A DNA stretch of 64,000 bases from Streptomyces pacificus. Its GTDB lineage: Bacteria; Actinomycetota; Actinomycetes; Streptomycetales; Streptomycetaceae. Numbering within the stretch: position 1 is the first letter of the stretch; every line of letters starts with the position of its first letter. The position numbers and the translations under genes are program-made. The stretch spans positions 124,001 to 188,000 of the forward strand of contig NZ_BLLG01000003.1 in assembly GCF_011766325.1 (NCBI RefSeq), in the 5' to 3' direction. This document shows, in pieces, positions 36,563 to 45,487 of this stretch. The notes under the pieces are model-generated. The model was not told the origin of the DNA, did not search any database, and saw only the letters and a program-made list of their open reading frames with translations.

Positions 36563-37381
36563 ATGACGGACGAAACGGGAGCGGGTGGCATGGGTCACTG
36601 GTTTTACCGCAACATCCTGGAGCCCGGAAAGCTCCCGCTGCTCCTCGCGCTGGCCTCGTTCGTCCTGACCTTTGTGATCACCCGGATCGTCACCCGGATG
36701 ATCCGGGCGGGCAGGGGCCCGTTCGGCGACGTCAAGGCCGGCGGACTCCACATCCACCATGTGGTGCCCGGGGTCGTCCTCACCGTGATCGGCGGCTTCG
36801 GCTCGGTCGCCAGCAGCGAGCACACCGGCCCCGGAACCATGGTGTTCGCCGTGGTCTTCGGGGTGGGCGCGGGGCTCGTCCTGGACGAGTTCGCGCTGAT
36901 CCTCCACCTGGACGACGTCTACTGGACCGAGGAAGGCCGCAAGAGCGTCGAGGTCGTCGTCCTCACCGCCGCCCTGCTGCTGCTCGCCCTCGGCGGCTTC
37001 GCGCCCCTCGGCGTGAACGACCTGTCCGAGGAGGAGCGCGCCGACCGCAGGGCCCTTCTGCTGACCCTCGCGGTCAACTTCATGTTCGTCCTGATCTCCC
37101 TCTTCAAGGGCAAGCCGCGTATGGCGATCATCGGCACGCTGGTGCCGTTCGTCGCGGTCGTCGGTGCGCTGCGACTGGCCAGGCCCACCTCGCCGTGGGC
37201 CAGGCGCCTCTACCGGCACCGACCGCGGTACCGGGCCAGGGCGATGCTGCGGGCCTTCCGCCACGACAGGCGCTGGAGCGGGCCGCGCCGCAAGATCGAG
37301 GACCTGATCGGCGGAGCCCCGGACCGGCTGCCGGCGGCGGCCGGCCCCTCAGGGCAGGGCCGGGACCGCGGAACGCGCTGA
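36563..37381 (+). CDS. Conserved actinobacterial membrane protein (unknown function)
   Basis: A 272-residue protein with about six membrane helices and a basic cytoplasmic C-terminus (RRLYRHRPRYRARAMLRAFR). A His-rich motif GGLHIHHVVPGVV sits at the end of the first helix region, and an acidic segment LDEFALILHLDDVYW follows; together they could bind a metal. I do not recognise a characterised family. It is inserted between cob genes on the opposite strand. ATG 36563 and ATG 36590 (after GGGAGC) are both plausible starts. Confidence 0.75.
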   Translation: MTDETGAGGMGHWFYRNILEPGKLPLLLALASFVLTFVITRIVTRMIRAGRGPFGDVKAGGLHIHHVVPGVVLTVIGGFGSVASSEHTGPGTMVFAVVFGVGAGLVLDEFALILHLDDVYWTEEGRKSVEVVVLTAALLLLALGGFAPLGVNDLSEEERADRRALLLTLAVNFMFVLISLFKGKPRMAIIGTLVPFVAVVGALRLARPTSPWARRLYRHRPRYRARAMLRAFRHDRRWSGPRRKIEDLIGGAPDRLPAAAGPSGQGRDRGTR

Positions 37382-37498
37382 GAGCGGTCCGCCGCATCGA
37401 GGGCTATCGAGCGCATCGAGCCGGGCGCCGCGAGCGCCGCGAGGTCCGCGGCGGGCCGGGCGGCATCCGCTTGGGCCGGTTCCCTTCGCCGGCCGCCG

Positions 37499-38737
37499 TC
37501 AGCGGATGCCGCCTTCGGCGGCCTTCTGGTCGCGGTTCCCGCCACCGGCCGGGCTCGCGTCACCGGTGCCGCTCGGGGTGTCCTGCCCGGCGCCGCTCAG
37601 GACGTCGTGCTCCGTGTCGTGTTCGCCGTCGTACCCCGCGTCGTACCCCGCGTCATACCCCGCGTCATACCCCGCAGCGTTCCCGCCGTCGGCCGGGCGC
37701 TCGGGCAGCCCGGCGGCGAGCGCGGCGGCCGCCCGGACCAGAGGGAGGGCGAGAAGGGCGCCGGTGCCCTCCCCGGCGGTGACCCCGTGGTCGAGCAGCG
37801 GTTCCAGGGCCATCCGGTCGAGCGCCTTCGCCTGGGCCGGCTCCCCGCTGAGCTGACCCGCCAGCCACCAGTCCGGTGCCCGGAACGCCGCCCGCTGGGC
37901 GACGAGGCCGCATGCCGCCGACACCACTCCGTCCAGGATCACCGGCATCCGCCGTACCGCGGCCTGCAGCAGGAACCCGGTCGTCGCGGCCAGATCAGCG
38001 CCGCCCACGGCCGTCAGCAGCGCGAGCTGGTCACCCAGCACGGGCCGGGCCCGGCGAAGCGCGTCGCGGATCGCCGCGCACTTGCGCATCCACGCCAGAT
38101 CGTCGATGCCCGCGCCGCCGCGGCCGGTCACGACGGACGCGTCCGTACCGCAGAGCGCGGCCACGAGCGTGGCGGCGGCGGTCGTCCCGCCCACGCTGAG
38201 GTCGCCGAGCACGACCAGATCGGTGCCGGCGCCGGCCTCCTCGTCGGCGACCGCCATGCCGAGGCGTACGGCCTGCTCGGTCTCCTCCCGGGTGAGCGCG
38301 TCCTCGACGTCGATCCGCCCGCTCCCGCGCCGCACCCGGTGCCGGACGACGTCCCGCGGCAGCAGGCCCGGGTCGCAGTCCAGGCCGGCGTCCACGATCC
38401 GCACCGGCACGCCCGTCCGCCGGGCCAGTACCGCGACCGGGCTCGCCCCGTCCAGCACGGACCGTACGAGCCGGTGGGCCGTCCCCGCGGCCCGGCCGGA
38501 CACCCCCAGCCGCGCCACCCCGTGGTCCCCGGCGAACAGCACCACCCGGGGCCGCTCGACGGCCCGTACCGGCACGGCACCCTGCGCCGCCGCGAGCCAC
38601 TCACCCAGCTCGTCGAGCCGGCCCAGAGCGCCCGGCGGCACGGCCAGCCGCTGCCGGCGTTCCTCGGCGTCGCGCCGCACACCGCTGTCAGGGCGCTGGA
38701 TCAGATCGGAGAAGTCGTCGAGATTCAGCGAGCTCAT
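37499..38737 (-). CDS. cobT: Nicotinate-nucleotide-dimethylbenzimidazole phosphoribosyltransferase
   Basis: A 412-residue enzyme that makes alpha-ribazole phosphate for the lower B12 ligand. Substrate-binding and catalytic blocks are visible: LFAGDHGVARLGVSG, GDLSVGGTTAAATL, GGADLAATTGFL, PVILDGVVSAAC and the catalytic glutamate region DHGVTAGEGTGALL. The last ~70 residues are a non-family tail with a fourfold DAGY repeat and a Gly/Asp-rich, probably disordered end. The 118-bp gap to the plus-strand gene contains no clear terminator. Confidence 0.93.
   Translation of the reverse strand: MSSLNLDDFSDLIQRPDSGVRRDAEERRQRLAVPPGALGRLDELGEWLAAAQGAVPVRAVERPRVVLFAGDHGVARLGVSGRAAGTAHRLVRSVLDGASPVAVLARRTGVPVRIVDAGLDCDPGLLPRDVVRHRVRRGSGRIDVEDALTREETEQAVRLGMAVADEEAGAGTDLVVLGDLSVGGTTAAATLVAALCGTDASVVTGRGGAGIDDLAWMRKCAAIRDALRRARPVLGDQLALLTAVGGADLAATTGFLLQAAVRRMPVILDGVVSAACGLVAQRAAFRAPDWWLAGQLSGEPAQAKALDRMALEPLLDHGVTAGEGTGALLALPLVRAAAALAAGLPERPADGGNAAGYDAGYDAGYDAGYDGEHDTEHDVLSGAGQDTPSGTGDASPAGGGNRDQKAAEGGIR
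37631..37678 (-). repeat. 12-bp tandem repeat inside cobT (DAGY x4)
   Basis: Four 12-bp units of (G/A)TACCCCGCGTC run head to tail within the 3' part of cobT, encoding DAGYDAGYDAGYDAGY on the minus strand. The units differ only at silent sites, so the array is recent or slippage-prone, and copy number may vary between strains. Confidence 0.85.
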
Positions 38738-38843
38738 TCGCCGAACAGTACCGGCACGCGCCCGGTTTCCGGTGCCCGGGCCGGTCGCCCCCGGGCCGGT
38801 CGCTGCCCGGGGCGGAGAACCGCCGGGGCAGGCGATGCCGCCG

Positions 38844-40049
38844 TCACCGCAGCGGCATCGCCTGCCCCGCGACCATCAGCACCACATGCTCGCACTCGGT
38901 GGCGAACGCGGCGTTCAGACGGCCCAGCTCGTCGCGGAAACGGCGCCCCGAGGCGGTCGCGGGGACGATGCCCGAACCGACCTCGTTGGTCACGGCGACG
39001 ACCGTGCGGCGCGTGCCGCGCAGGGCCGCGACGAGGGCGTCCGTGCGCAGGCGCAGAGCCGTGCGGCCGGCAGTCCGCCAGCGCTCGTCGTCCCAGGCGC
39101 CCACCCGGTCCATCGCGTCCGTCAGCCACAGCGCCAGGCAGTCGATGAGCAGCGGCGGCCCGCTCCCGGCCAGCAGCGGGACGAGGTCGCAGGTCTCCAG
39201 GGTCCGCCAGCTCCCCGGCCGGCGCTCGCGGTGGGCCGTGACCCGTTCCGCCCATTCGGCGTCGTCGCCCCGCGTCCCGCTCGTCGCCACGTACACGACG
39301 TCGGGGAACGCCTCCAGCCGCCGCTCGGCCTCCAGGGACTTCCCGGACCGCGCACCGCCGGTGACGAGGGTGCGCCGGGGCACATCCGGTACGTCCTGGT
39401 ACTCGCCCACATACAGCGTCGTGCCGTCCGGCACGGTCCGGGCGCCCGAAGCCCCGAGCCGCCGGTCCAGCTCGGGGCCGGGCAGAGCGTCGTGGTCGAT
39501 GTGGACGGCGATCACGTCGGTGGTGGCACCGACCGCGCCCCTCGCCCGCAGCTTCGCCAGGCCGTCAGGCCGCCCCAGTACATCGGCCACCACCATGTCG
39601 TAGGGGAGGGGGTCGCCGTCCGTGGCACCGGCCGGCGCCCCGCCCGGCGGCAGGTACAGCAGCCGCTCCCCGTCCAGCGAGGCCACCTCGTAGCCGGTGC
39701 CCGGCGCATCCAGGGCCACCGCCCGCACCCGGTGACCGCTGATCAGTGTCAGCTCCTGGCCGTCGGGCACCCGGCCGGCCGCGGGCAGCCCCGCCGGAAG
39801 CTCCACCGCGGGCCCGTTGTGCGGGTGCGACAGCAGCACCTGCCGGACGCCCACGAGTGAACGGCCCGCACGGGCGGCCGCGAGTGCGGCGCCGGGCGTC
39901 AGATCGAGCAGCAGCGCGCCGTCGACGAGCAGGGCGGTCGCGGCGCGCGCCCGGTCGCCGCGGGCGGTGGCGCAGACGGCGCAGGGGCAGTCGGGGCGGG
40001 GGAGCCCGGTGGGGGCTCCGGTGCCGAGCAGAGTCAGTTCCACGGTCAA
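38844..40049 (-). CDS. cobU: Fusion: degenerate metallo-hydrolase domain + adenosylcobinamide kinase/guanylyltransferase
   Basis: A 401-residue two-domain protein. Residues 1-220 resemble a PhnP-type metallo-beta-lactamase fold (LLGTGAPTGLPRPDCPCAVC at the N-terminus), but the metal motif HxHxDH is reduced to LLSHPHNGPA, so the usual two-metal site looks incomplete. Residues about 227-401 are CobU: P-loop TLVTGGARSGKSLEAE, the guanylylated-histidine region around RVTAHRERRPGSWRTLE, and VVAVTNEVGSGIVP. CobU phosphorylates adenosylcobinamide and adds GMP. The fusion appears fixed in Streptomyces cob loci as I recall; the role of the front domain is unknown. Confidence 0.88.
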   Translation of the reverse strand: MTVELTLLGTGAPTGLPRPDCPCAVCATARGDRARAATALLVDGALLLDLTPGAALAAARAGRSLVGVRQVLLSHPHNGPAVELPAGLPAAGRVPDGQELTLISGHRVRAVALDAPGTGYEVASLDGERLLYLPPGGAPAGATDGDPLPYDMVVADVLGRPDGLAKLRARGAVGATTDVIAVHIDHDALPGPELDRRLGASGARTVPDGTTLYVGEYQDVPDVPRRTLVTGGARSGKSLEAERRLEAFPDVVYVATSGTRGDDAEWAERVTAHRERRPGSWRTLETCDLVPLLAGSGPPLLIDCLALWLTDAMDRVGAWDDERWRTAGRTALRLRTDALVAALRGTRRTVVAVTNEVGSGIVPATASGRRFRDELGRLNAAFATECEHVVLMVAGQAMPLR

Positions 40050-40172
40050 GATCTTCCCGCGTCCTCGCGCCGGGCGCGCGCCCGGCTACGCTGCGGGCAG
40101 CAAGGTGATCGGCAGGAACGATCGGCAGGGACGACCGGCACCGCGGTCGCGCGGTGGGACCAGGAGGCGCAC

Positions 40173-40379
40173 ATGGCATGGACGTGGCGGTTCGAGAAGT
40201 CCGACGGGACGGAGGTCCAGCCGGCCGTCGAGCCGGAGGAGTTCAGCACTCAGGGGGATGCCGAGTCCTGGATCGGTGAGGTATGGCGCGAGCTCCGGGA
40301 GGGCGGCGCCGACCAGGTCTTCCTCTACGAGGACGGCGGCCGCGTCTACGGCCCGATGAGCCTGCACGCCGACGGCTGA
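40173..40379 (+). CDS. Small conserved protein of 68 residues (unknown function)
   Basis: A 68-residue acidic protein, MAWTWRFEKSDGTEV..., with GDAESWIGEVWRELREGGAD and QVFLYEDGGRVYGPMSL. It has a strong ribosome site (AGGAGG, five bases before ATG 40173), high G/C at third positions and a good hairpin after it, so it is a real gene. It has no membrane segment. Small proteins of this kind are widespread in Streptomyces; no function is known to me. Confidence 0.75.
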   Translation: MAWTWRFEKSDGTEVQPAVEPEEFSTQGDAESWIGEVWRELREGGADQVFLYEDGGRVYGPMSLHADG

Positions 40380-40396
40380 CCCGCCGGGACCGGACC

Positions 40397-40445
40397 GCGG
40401 CAGCGGCCCGCCGCCCGCGCCGGGTGAGCCGCGGGCCGCTGCCGC
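40397..40445 (+). terminator. Hairpin after the 68-residue gene
   Basis: GCGGCAGCGGCCCGC at 40397-40411 pairs perfectly with GCGGGCCGCTGCCGC at 40431-40445 around a 19-nt loop, 17 bp after the stop. The remaining 225 bp to the ABC transporter gene contains a CCCGTCG heptamer repeated four times at about 40475-40502 and no gene. Confidence 0.7.
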
Positions 40446-40670
40446 ACCGGGGGTGGCGTCGGAGAGGCTGTGCCCGTCGCCCCGTCGCCCCGTCGCCCCG
40501 TCGCTCGGTTGTTCGCCGCCGCCCTGCTGTTGCGGTGTCGCCCGTGCCTGGCGGTCCGGTGGGGGCGCCCTGCCGCGGACGGGCCGGCGCGGGTCACTCC
40601 GGCCCGGACGGGCCGGTGCCCGCTGCTCCGGTCGCGGGGCCCACTGACACGCGGGTACGCGTCGCAGTCC

Positions 40671-42470
40671 TCAACGGGCCGAAGACAGGAACTGCGTCGC
40701 TGCCAGTTCCCCGTACAGCGGGTCCTCCGCCACCAGCCGGGTATGGCTGCCCACGGCACGAACCCGCCCGGCGTCCAGCACCACGATCCGGTCGGCCAGC
40801 GTCACGGTGGAGAGCCGGTGGGCGACCACCAGCACCGTCACCTCGCGGGCGATCTCGGCGACGACGTCCCGGAGCGCCAGTTCGTTGACCGCGTCGAGCT
40901 GCGATGTCGCCTCGTCGAGGAGTAGCAGCCGGGGCCGGCGCAGCAGCGCCCGGGCGATCGCCACCCGCTGGCGCTCACCGCCCGACAGTTTGGAGCCGCG
41001 GTGCCCGACCACCGTCTCCAGACCGTCCGGCAGCCGGTCCACGACACCGTCCAGCCTCGCCCGCACGAGCACCTCCCGGATCTCGTCCTCCGTCGCGCCG
41101 GGCGCTGCGAAGACCAGGTTCTCCCTCAGCGTCCCTGCCAGCACCGGTGCGTCCTGCTCCACATAGCCGATGGCGGCGCGCAGCTCTGCCAGCGGCCAGT
41201 CCCGTACGTCCCGCCCGTCGAGCAGCACCCGGCCGCCGGTCGCCTCGTAGAACCGCTCGACGAGGCCGAAGACCGTCGTCTTGCCCGCCCCCGAGGGGCC
41301 GACGAAGGCCGTCATCCCCGCGCCCGGGACCTCGAAGCTGACGCCGCGGTGGACATAGGGCAGATCGTCCCGGTACCGGAAGGAGACGTCCTCGAACCGC
41401 ACGGCCGCGGGCCGGGCGGACGGGGCCTCGCCGGGTGCGTGCGGCGGTGCGGGGCGGGGCGGACGCAGTTCCTCCGTCTCCAGTCGCTCCGCCTCCACGA
41501 TGCGGGCGACCGCCGCCGAACCCACCTGGTACTGGGACGCCGCCTCGACCAGCTCCGTCACCGGCTGGATCAGGTAGAACAGGTAGAGCAGGAACGCCAT
41601 CAGCGTGGAGACGGATATCGCGCCGGAGGCGACCCGCGCCCCGCCTATGCCCAGTACCGCGAGGAACGACACCTGCACGGCGAGCCCCACCGACGAGCCG
41701 GCGACCGACTGCCACTTGGCTGTCCGCACGCCATACCGCCAGGCCCGCCGCGCCGCCGCCTCCACGACTGCGGTCTCACGCTCCTCGGCGCCCGACGCCT
41801 TGACCGTACGGAACGCGCCGAACACCCGCTCCAGCACGGTGGAGATCTCCCCGACCGCCTCCTGCGCCCGCCGGGTGGCCTGTGCGATCCTCGGCATCGC
41901 CAGCGCGACGGCGCTGCCGATCAGCACGATCACCCCCACGGTGACGCCGAGCAGAACGGCGTCCATGACCGCCATCATCACGAGCGTCGCGACGAAGGAG
42001 AGGGACCCGGTGAACGCCGAGACGATCGACTGTGTGGTCACCGCGCGCAGCAGAGTGGTGTCCGAGGTCACCCTGGACATGAGGTCGCCCGGCTGGGTCC
42101 GCTCCACCTCCGGCAGCCGCAGTCTCAGCAGCCGGCCGATGAGGGTACGGCGGGCGGCCAGCACGACCGACTCGGCGGTGCGCTCCAGCACATAGGCACC
42201 GACGGCGTTGATCGCCGTGCCGAGGACTACCAGCGCGGTGAGTACCAGCAGGATCGTGTTGATGGACTCGCCCGCGCCGAGCCGGTCCACCAGGGCCTTC
42301 GCGGCCAGTGGTTGGAGCAGACCGCTCGCGGCCCCGAGGAGGGCGAGGAGGGCTCCGAACGCGACGGTCCAGCGGTGGGGCCGGAAATGGCGGTAGAGCG
42401 CCCGAAAGGTCTCGCGGGCAGGCAGCCGGGGGCTGTCCGCCGTGGGCACGTCAAATGAGTTGGTGGTCAC
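40671..42470 (-). CDS. ABC transporter, fused permease and ATPase (exporter type)
   Basis: A 599-residue half-transporter. Six membrane helices in the first ~320 residues (type I exporter fold, with [17 protein letters not shown] as a coupling-type segment) are followed by the ATPase: Walker [11 protein letters not shown]-loop [17 protein letters not shown], signature LSGGERQR, Walker [13 protein letters not shown] and H-loop AHRLSTV. It would work as a homodimer exporting lipids, peptides or drugs; the substrate is unknown. GTG 42470 is the start. Only a degenerate repeat and a methyltransferase gene lie upstream. Confidence 0.92.
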   Translation of the reverse strand: MTTNSFDVPTADSPRLPARETFRALYRHFRPHRWTVAFGALLALLGAASGLLQPLAAKALVDRLGAGESINTILLVLTALVVLGTAINAVGAYVLERTAESVVLAARRTLIGRLLRLRLPEVERTQPGDLMSRVTSDTTLLRAVTTQSIVSAFTGSLSFVATLVMMAVMDAVLLGVTVGVIVLIGSAVALAMPRIAQATRRAQEAVGEISTVLERVFGAFRTVKASGAEERETAVVEAAARRAWRYGVRTAKWQSVAGSSVGLAVQVSFLAVLGIGGARVASGAISVSTLMAFLLYLFYLIQPVTELVEAASQYQVGSAAVARIVEAERLETEELRPPRPAPPHAPGEAPSARPAAVRFEDVSFRYRDDLPYVHRGVSFEVPGAGMTAFVGPSGAGKTTVFGLVERFYEATGGRVLLDGRDVRDWPLAELRAAIGYVEQDAPVLAGTLRENLVFAAPGATEDEIREVLVRARLDGVVDRLPDGLETVVGHRGSKLSGGERQRVAIARALLRRPRLLLLDEATSQLDAVNELALRDVVAEIAREVTVLVVAHRLSTVTLADRIVVLDAGRVRAVGSHTRLVAEDPLYGELAATQFLSSAR

Positions 42471-42532
42471 AAGGAGACGGACGCATCAGCGGCGCCGTCA
42501 CCTGAGCCGGCGTCACGTCGATTCGATTCGAG

Positions 42533-42602
42533 GCGATTCGAGGTGATCCGCGGCGAGGTGATCCGCGGCGAGGCGATCCGCGGCGAGGCGATTCGAGCCG
42601 AG
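42533..42602. repeat. 15-bp tandem repeat upstream of the ABC transporter gene
   Basis: Units of G(T/C)GATCCGCGGCGAG occur at 42543, 42558 and 42573, flanked by the decayed copies GCGATTCGAG (42533) and GCGATTCGAGCCGAG (42588). The tract fills the 191-bp gap between the methyltransferase stop and the transporter start, so it lies in the transporter leader or promoter. Confidence 0.8.
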
Positions 42603-42661
42603 GTATCCCCCCGACGTGGGAACTGCGGCGGAGGCCCGCCGTGCGGCTGTCGCGACACGCC

Positions 42662-43645
42662 CTACTGGCCGCGCACCCCGCACAGGTGCAGCAGTGCCGC
42701 CACCGAGCGGTACGGATCCGTCCGGCCCGCGCGGTCCTCGGCCGCCAGCAGCCGGGCGAGTTCCTCCCCGGACGGCGGCTGCACGTCGTCCGCTGCGCCG
42801 TCCGTGAAGACCCGGACCCCGTACCAGGTGTGCAGGGGAGCGGCGATCCCGGCCAGGGTCGCCGTCACCGAAGCGAGCCGGTCCCCGCGCACCCGGAGGC
42901 CGAGGCGGTCGGTGTAAGCGTCCCTGTCGAAGGCGGTCAGTGCCGTGTCCCAGTCGCCGGCCAGCCCCGGCCGTAACGCCAGCGCGTCCGCGTTCCGCAC
43001 CAGCAGGGACAGCAGACCGCCGGGCGCCAGCATCCGGGCCAGGCCCGCCAGCATGGCGTCGCGGTCCTCGACATACATCAGCGCACCGTGGCACAGCACC
43101 ACGTCGAACGAACCGGGCAGGAAATGCACGCCCGTCTCACGGCCGTCGCCCTCGACCGCCCTGAAGCGCTCCCGGATGCCCTCGGGCTCGTGCGCCAGGG
43201 CTTCACGGGCGGCCTTCAGCAGGTCGGGGTCGGACTCCAGGCCGGTGACCTTGTGCCCGGCGCGGGCCAGTCGCAGGGCCTGGGCGCCCCGCCCCATGCC
43301 GACGTCGAGGACGCGCAGCCGCCGCCCGACGGGGAACCGGGCGGCCAGTTGCTCGTCGAGCTGCCGGGCCACCAGCTCCTGCCGGACCGTGTCGCGCAGT
43401 CCGCCCAGCCCCTTGGCCCAGGCGGCGGCTCCGTTCGTGTCGCCGGAACCGGAGACGTCGCCTCTGCCGCAGACGCCGGGCTGCCGGGGTTCTCCGGACG
43501 CCCCGGGTCCGCCGAGCCTCTCCGGTAGCCCGGATCCCCCGGATGGCGCCGGCCCCTTGGACGGCCCGCACTGCCCGCACTGCCCGGATCTCCCGGACTG
43601 CCCGGATCCCTCGGACTGCCTGAGGCCCTCGGACCTCTCCGGCAA
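42662..43645 (-). CDS. Class I SAM-dependent methyltransferase
   Basis: The recognisable enzyme spans roughly the last 250 residues: GLRDTVRQELVARQLDEQL, motif I RVLDVGMGRGAQALRLA, motif II VTGLESDPDL, motif IV FDVVLCHGALMYVEDRDAML and ARMLAPGGLLSLLV. The closest general type is the CmoM/SmtA-like small-molecule or tRNA methyltransferase; the substrate is unknown. The start is uncertain. The frame upstream is a low-complexity Ser/Gly/Glu/Pro stretch with no ATG or GTG before the DUF3043 gene; TTG 43645 is the best candidate I can find. A start overlapping the upstream gene, or a translated disordered N-tail, are alternatives. Confidence 0.75.
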   Translation of the reverse strand: MPERSEGLRQSEGSGQSGRSGQCGQCGPSKGPAPSGGSGLPERLGGPGASGEPRQPGVCGRGDVSGSGDTNGAAAWAKGLGGLRDTVRQELVARQLDEQLAARFPVGRRLRVLDVGMGRGAQALRLARAGHKVTGLESDPDLLKAAREALAHEPEGIRERFRAVEGDGRETGVHFLPGSFDVVLCHGALMYVEDRDAMLAGLARMLAPGGLLSLLVRNADALALRPGLAGDWDTALTAFDRDAYTDRLGLRVRGDRLASVTATLAGIAAPLHTWYGVRVFTDGAADDVQPPSGEELARLLAAEDRAGRTDPYRSVAALLHLCGVRGQ

Positions 43646-43743
43646 CCGCTCCGGAGCCCTCTCCGGAGCGGTCTCCGAGCGTTCACACCGCTCGGACGGC
43701 CTGGCTGGCCTGGACAGCCCGGATTGCGAGGAGACGCTTGCGC

Positions 43744-44343
43744 TCAGGGCCGCTCTCCGCGCTTCACCTGGGGCTTGGGCAGCCGCAGCCGGCGCATCTG
43801 GAGCGTGCGCATGAGGCCGTATGCCACCGCACCGCGCTTCGGCTCGTTCGGGAATCGCTCGTTCAGCTGTTTCTTGAGCCGGATCCAGAGGCCGATCGAG
43901 TCGACCACGATCATCACGATCACACCGAGCCACAGCAGCATCGCGATGTTCTGCAGCTGAGGCACGCGGACCATGGAGAGCACCAGGATCACCACGGCCA
44001 TGGGCAGGAAGAACTCGGCGACACAGAAGCGCGAGTCCACGAAGTCGCGGACGAAGCGGCGCACCGGCCCCTTGTCGCGGACCGGTAGATAGCGCTCGTC
44101 GCCACCACCGGCCAGCGCTTCGCGCTGCTTGGCCAGGTCGGCCCGGCGCGCCTCGCGCTGGCGGCGCATGGCCGCCTTGCGGTCGAGGGGGGCCGACTGC
44201 GCCCGGCGGCGCTGCGTCTGGGCCTCGCTGCGCTTGGGGGTCGGGCGGCCCTTGGGGGCCTCGGGGTCGCGGGGCTGCTTGGAGAGGTCCGCCGTCACCT
44301 TGCCGGTGGGGGCCTTCTCTTCCTTGGAACGGCTACGGAACAC
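43744..44343 (-). CDS. DUF3043 family membrane protein
   Basis: A 199-residue actinobacterial protein. A long basic, charged N-terminal region (KRSEAQTQRRRAQSAPLDRK) precedes two membrane helices at about 120-165 (FFLPMAVVILVLSMVRVPQL; MLLWLGVIVMIVVDSIGLWI) and a basic tail. The block RRFVRDFVDSRFCVAEFFLP is the family hallmark. GTG 44343 gives the usual start FRSRSKEEKAP. It is divergent from pspA; the function is unknown. Confidence 0.88.
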   Translation of the reverse strand: MFRSRSKEEKAPTGKVTADLSKQPRDPEAPKGRPTPKRSEAQTQRRRAQSAPLDRKAAMRRQREARRADLAKQREALAGGGDERYLPVRDKGPVRRFVRDFVDSRFCVAEFFLPMAVVILVLSMVRVPQLQNIAMLLWLGVIVMIVVDSIGLWIRLKKQLNERFPNEPKRGAVAYGLMRTLQMRRLRLPKPQVKRGERP

Positions 44344-44647
44344 AAAGCCCAAGGGTACGGGGTGGCGGGCGGCAGCCCCAGCCTCCTGGGGAACGATCCG
44401 GCAACGGCGTTCGTCTCCACGGGCAGAAGCAGAAGCAGAAGCAGAAGCAGAAGCAGCGTGCAGGTGACGGCGCCTCCGCGGCCCCTGACCGCGATCTACT
44501 CCCTCCGCGGGAGCGGGGCGGCCCGCGGGTCGTCCTCGGGGATGAGCGCATTGGCGCCCGAACAGTGCGGTAATGGATGCAGGGCCCGTACTGTGGGTTC
44601 TGGAGAAGCTGGAGCTGAGTTCCGTCAGAAGGGGGCGCGCGAAGCCC
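44344..44647. other. Divergent DUF3043/pspA promoter region with hexanucleotide repeat
   Basis: A 304-bp spacer. Five perfect GCAGAA units lie at 44423-44452, with a partial sixth. The promoter of pspA should be downstream of this, in the less G+C-rich 44540-44620 stretch. I looked for a GGAAC-type extracytoplasmic sigma box and found GGAAC near 44390 without a correctly spaced -10 partner. Confidence 0.6.
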
Positions 44648-45475
44648 ATGAGCGGTGTCATGAAGCGTATGGGGATGATCTTCCGCGCGAAGGCAAACAA
44701 GGCCCTCGACCGGGCCGAGGATCCGCGCGAGACCCTCGATTACTCGTACCAGAAGCAGCTGGAGCTGCTGCAGAAGGTCCGCCGTGGCGTCGCCGACGTG
44801 GCGACCTCCCGAAAGCGCCTGGAACTGCAGCTCAACCAGCTCCAGGGCCAGTCCTCCAAGCTGGAGGACCAGGGCCGCAAAGCGCTGGCGCTCGGCCGCG
44901 AGGACCTGGCCCGCGAGGCGCTGTCCCGGCGTGCCGCGCTGCAGCAGCAGGTCACCGATCTGGAGACCCAGCACGAGACCCTCCAGGGCGAGGAGGAGAA
45001 GCTCACCCTCGCCGCCCAGCGGCTGCAGGCCAAGGTGGACGCCTTCCGCACCAAGAAGGAGACGATCAAGGCCACCTACACCGCGGCCCAGGCGCAGACC
45101 CGTATCGGGGAGGCGTTCTCCGGGATCTCCGAGGAGATGGGCGATGTGGGCCTGGCGATCCAGCGCGCCGAGGACAAGACCGCCCAGCTGCAGGCCAGGG
45201 CGGGGGCCATCGACGAGCTTCTGGCGTCCGGTGCGCTGGACGACCCGACGGGGACGGCGAAGGACGACATCGCGGCGGAGCTGGACCGCATCTCCGGAGG
45301 CACGGACGTGGAGCTGGAGCTGCAGCGGATGAAGGCCGAGCTGGCCGGGGGCACCTCCCAGCAGGCCATCGGCTCCGAGGGCGGCGGCACACAGCAGCAG
45401 GCCATCGAGGGCGGCGACGCCTCGACGCAGGAACAGGCCCAGGGCAGTACCCGGCACAAGTTCGACAAACAGTAG
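44648..45475 (+). CDS. pspA: PspA/IM30 (ESCRT-III-like) membrane-stress protein
   Basis: A 275-residue protein, mostly one long coiled coil. The amphipathic N-terminus MSGVMKRMGMIFRAKANKAL binds membranes. Helices 1-4 with SYQKQLELLQKVRRGVADVA and DLETQHETLQGEEEKLTLAA follow, then a short Gln/Gly-rich tail after about 235. PspA proteins form membrane-bound scaffolds that maintain the proton gradient under envelope stress. ATG 44648 is the family start; AAGGGGG lies somewhat far upstream. It is followed after 12 bp by its partner gene. Confidence 0.94.
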   Translation: MSGVMKRMGMIFRAKANKALDRAEDPRETLDYSYQKQLELLQKVRRGVADVATSRKRLELQLNQLQGQSSKLEDQGRKALALGREDLAREALSRRAALQQQVTDLETQHETLQGEEEKLTLAAQRLQAKVDAFRTKKETIKATYTAAQAQTRIGEAFSGISEEMGDVGLAIQRAEDKTAQLQARAGAIDELLASGALDDPTGTAKDDIAAELDRISGGTDVELELQRMKAELAGGTSQQAIGSEGGGTQQQAIEGGDASTQEQAQGSTRHKFDKQ

Positions 45476-45487
45476 GGACGGCGCGAC

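Noticed and set aside
44344..44647. GGAAC near 44390 as an extracytoplasmic sigma-factor promoter for pspA
   Set aside because: No -10 element at 16-17 bp; the nearest TCT lies about 19 bp away.
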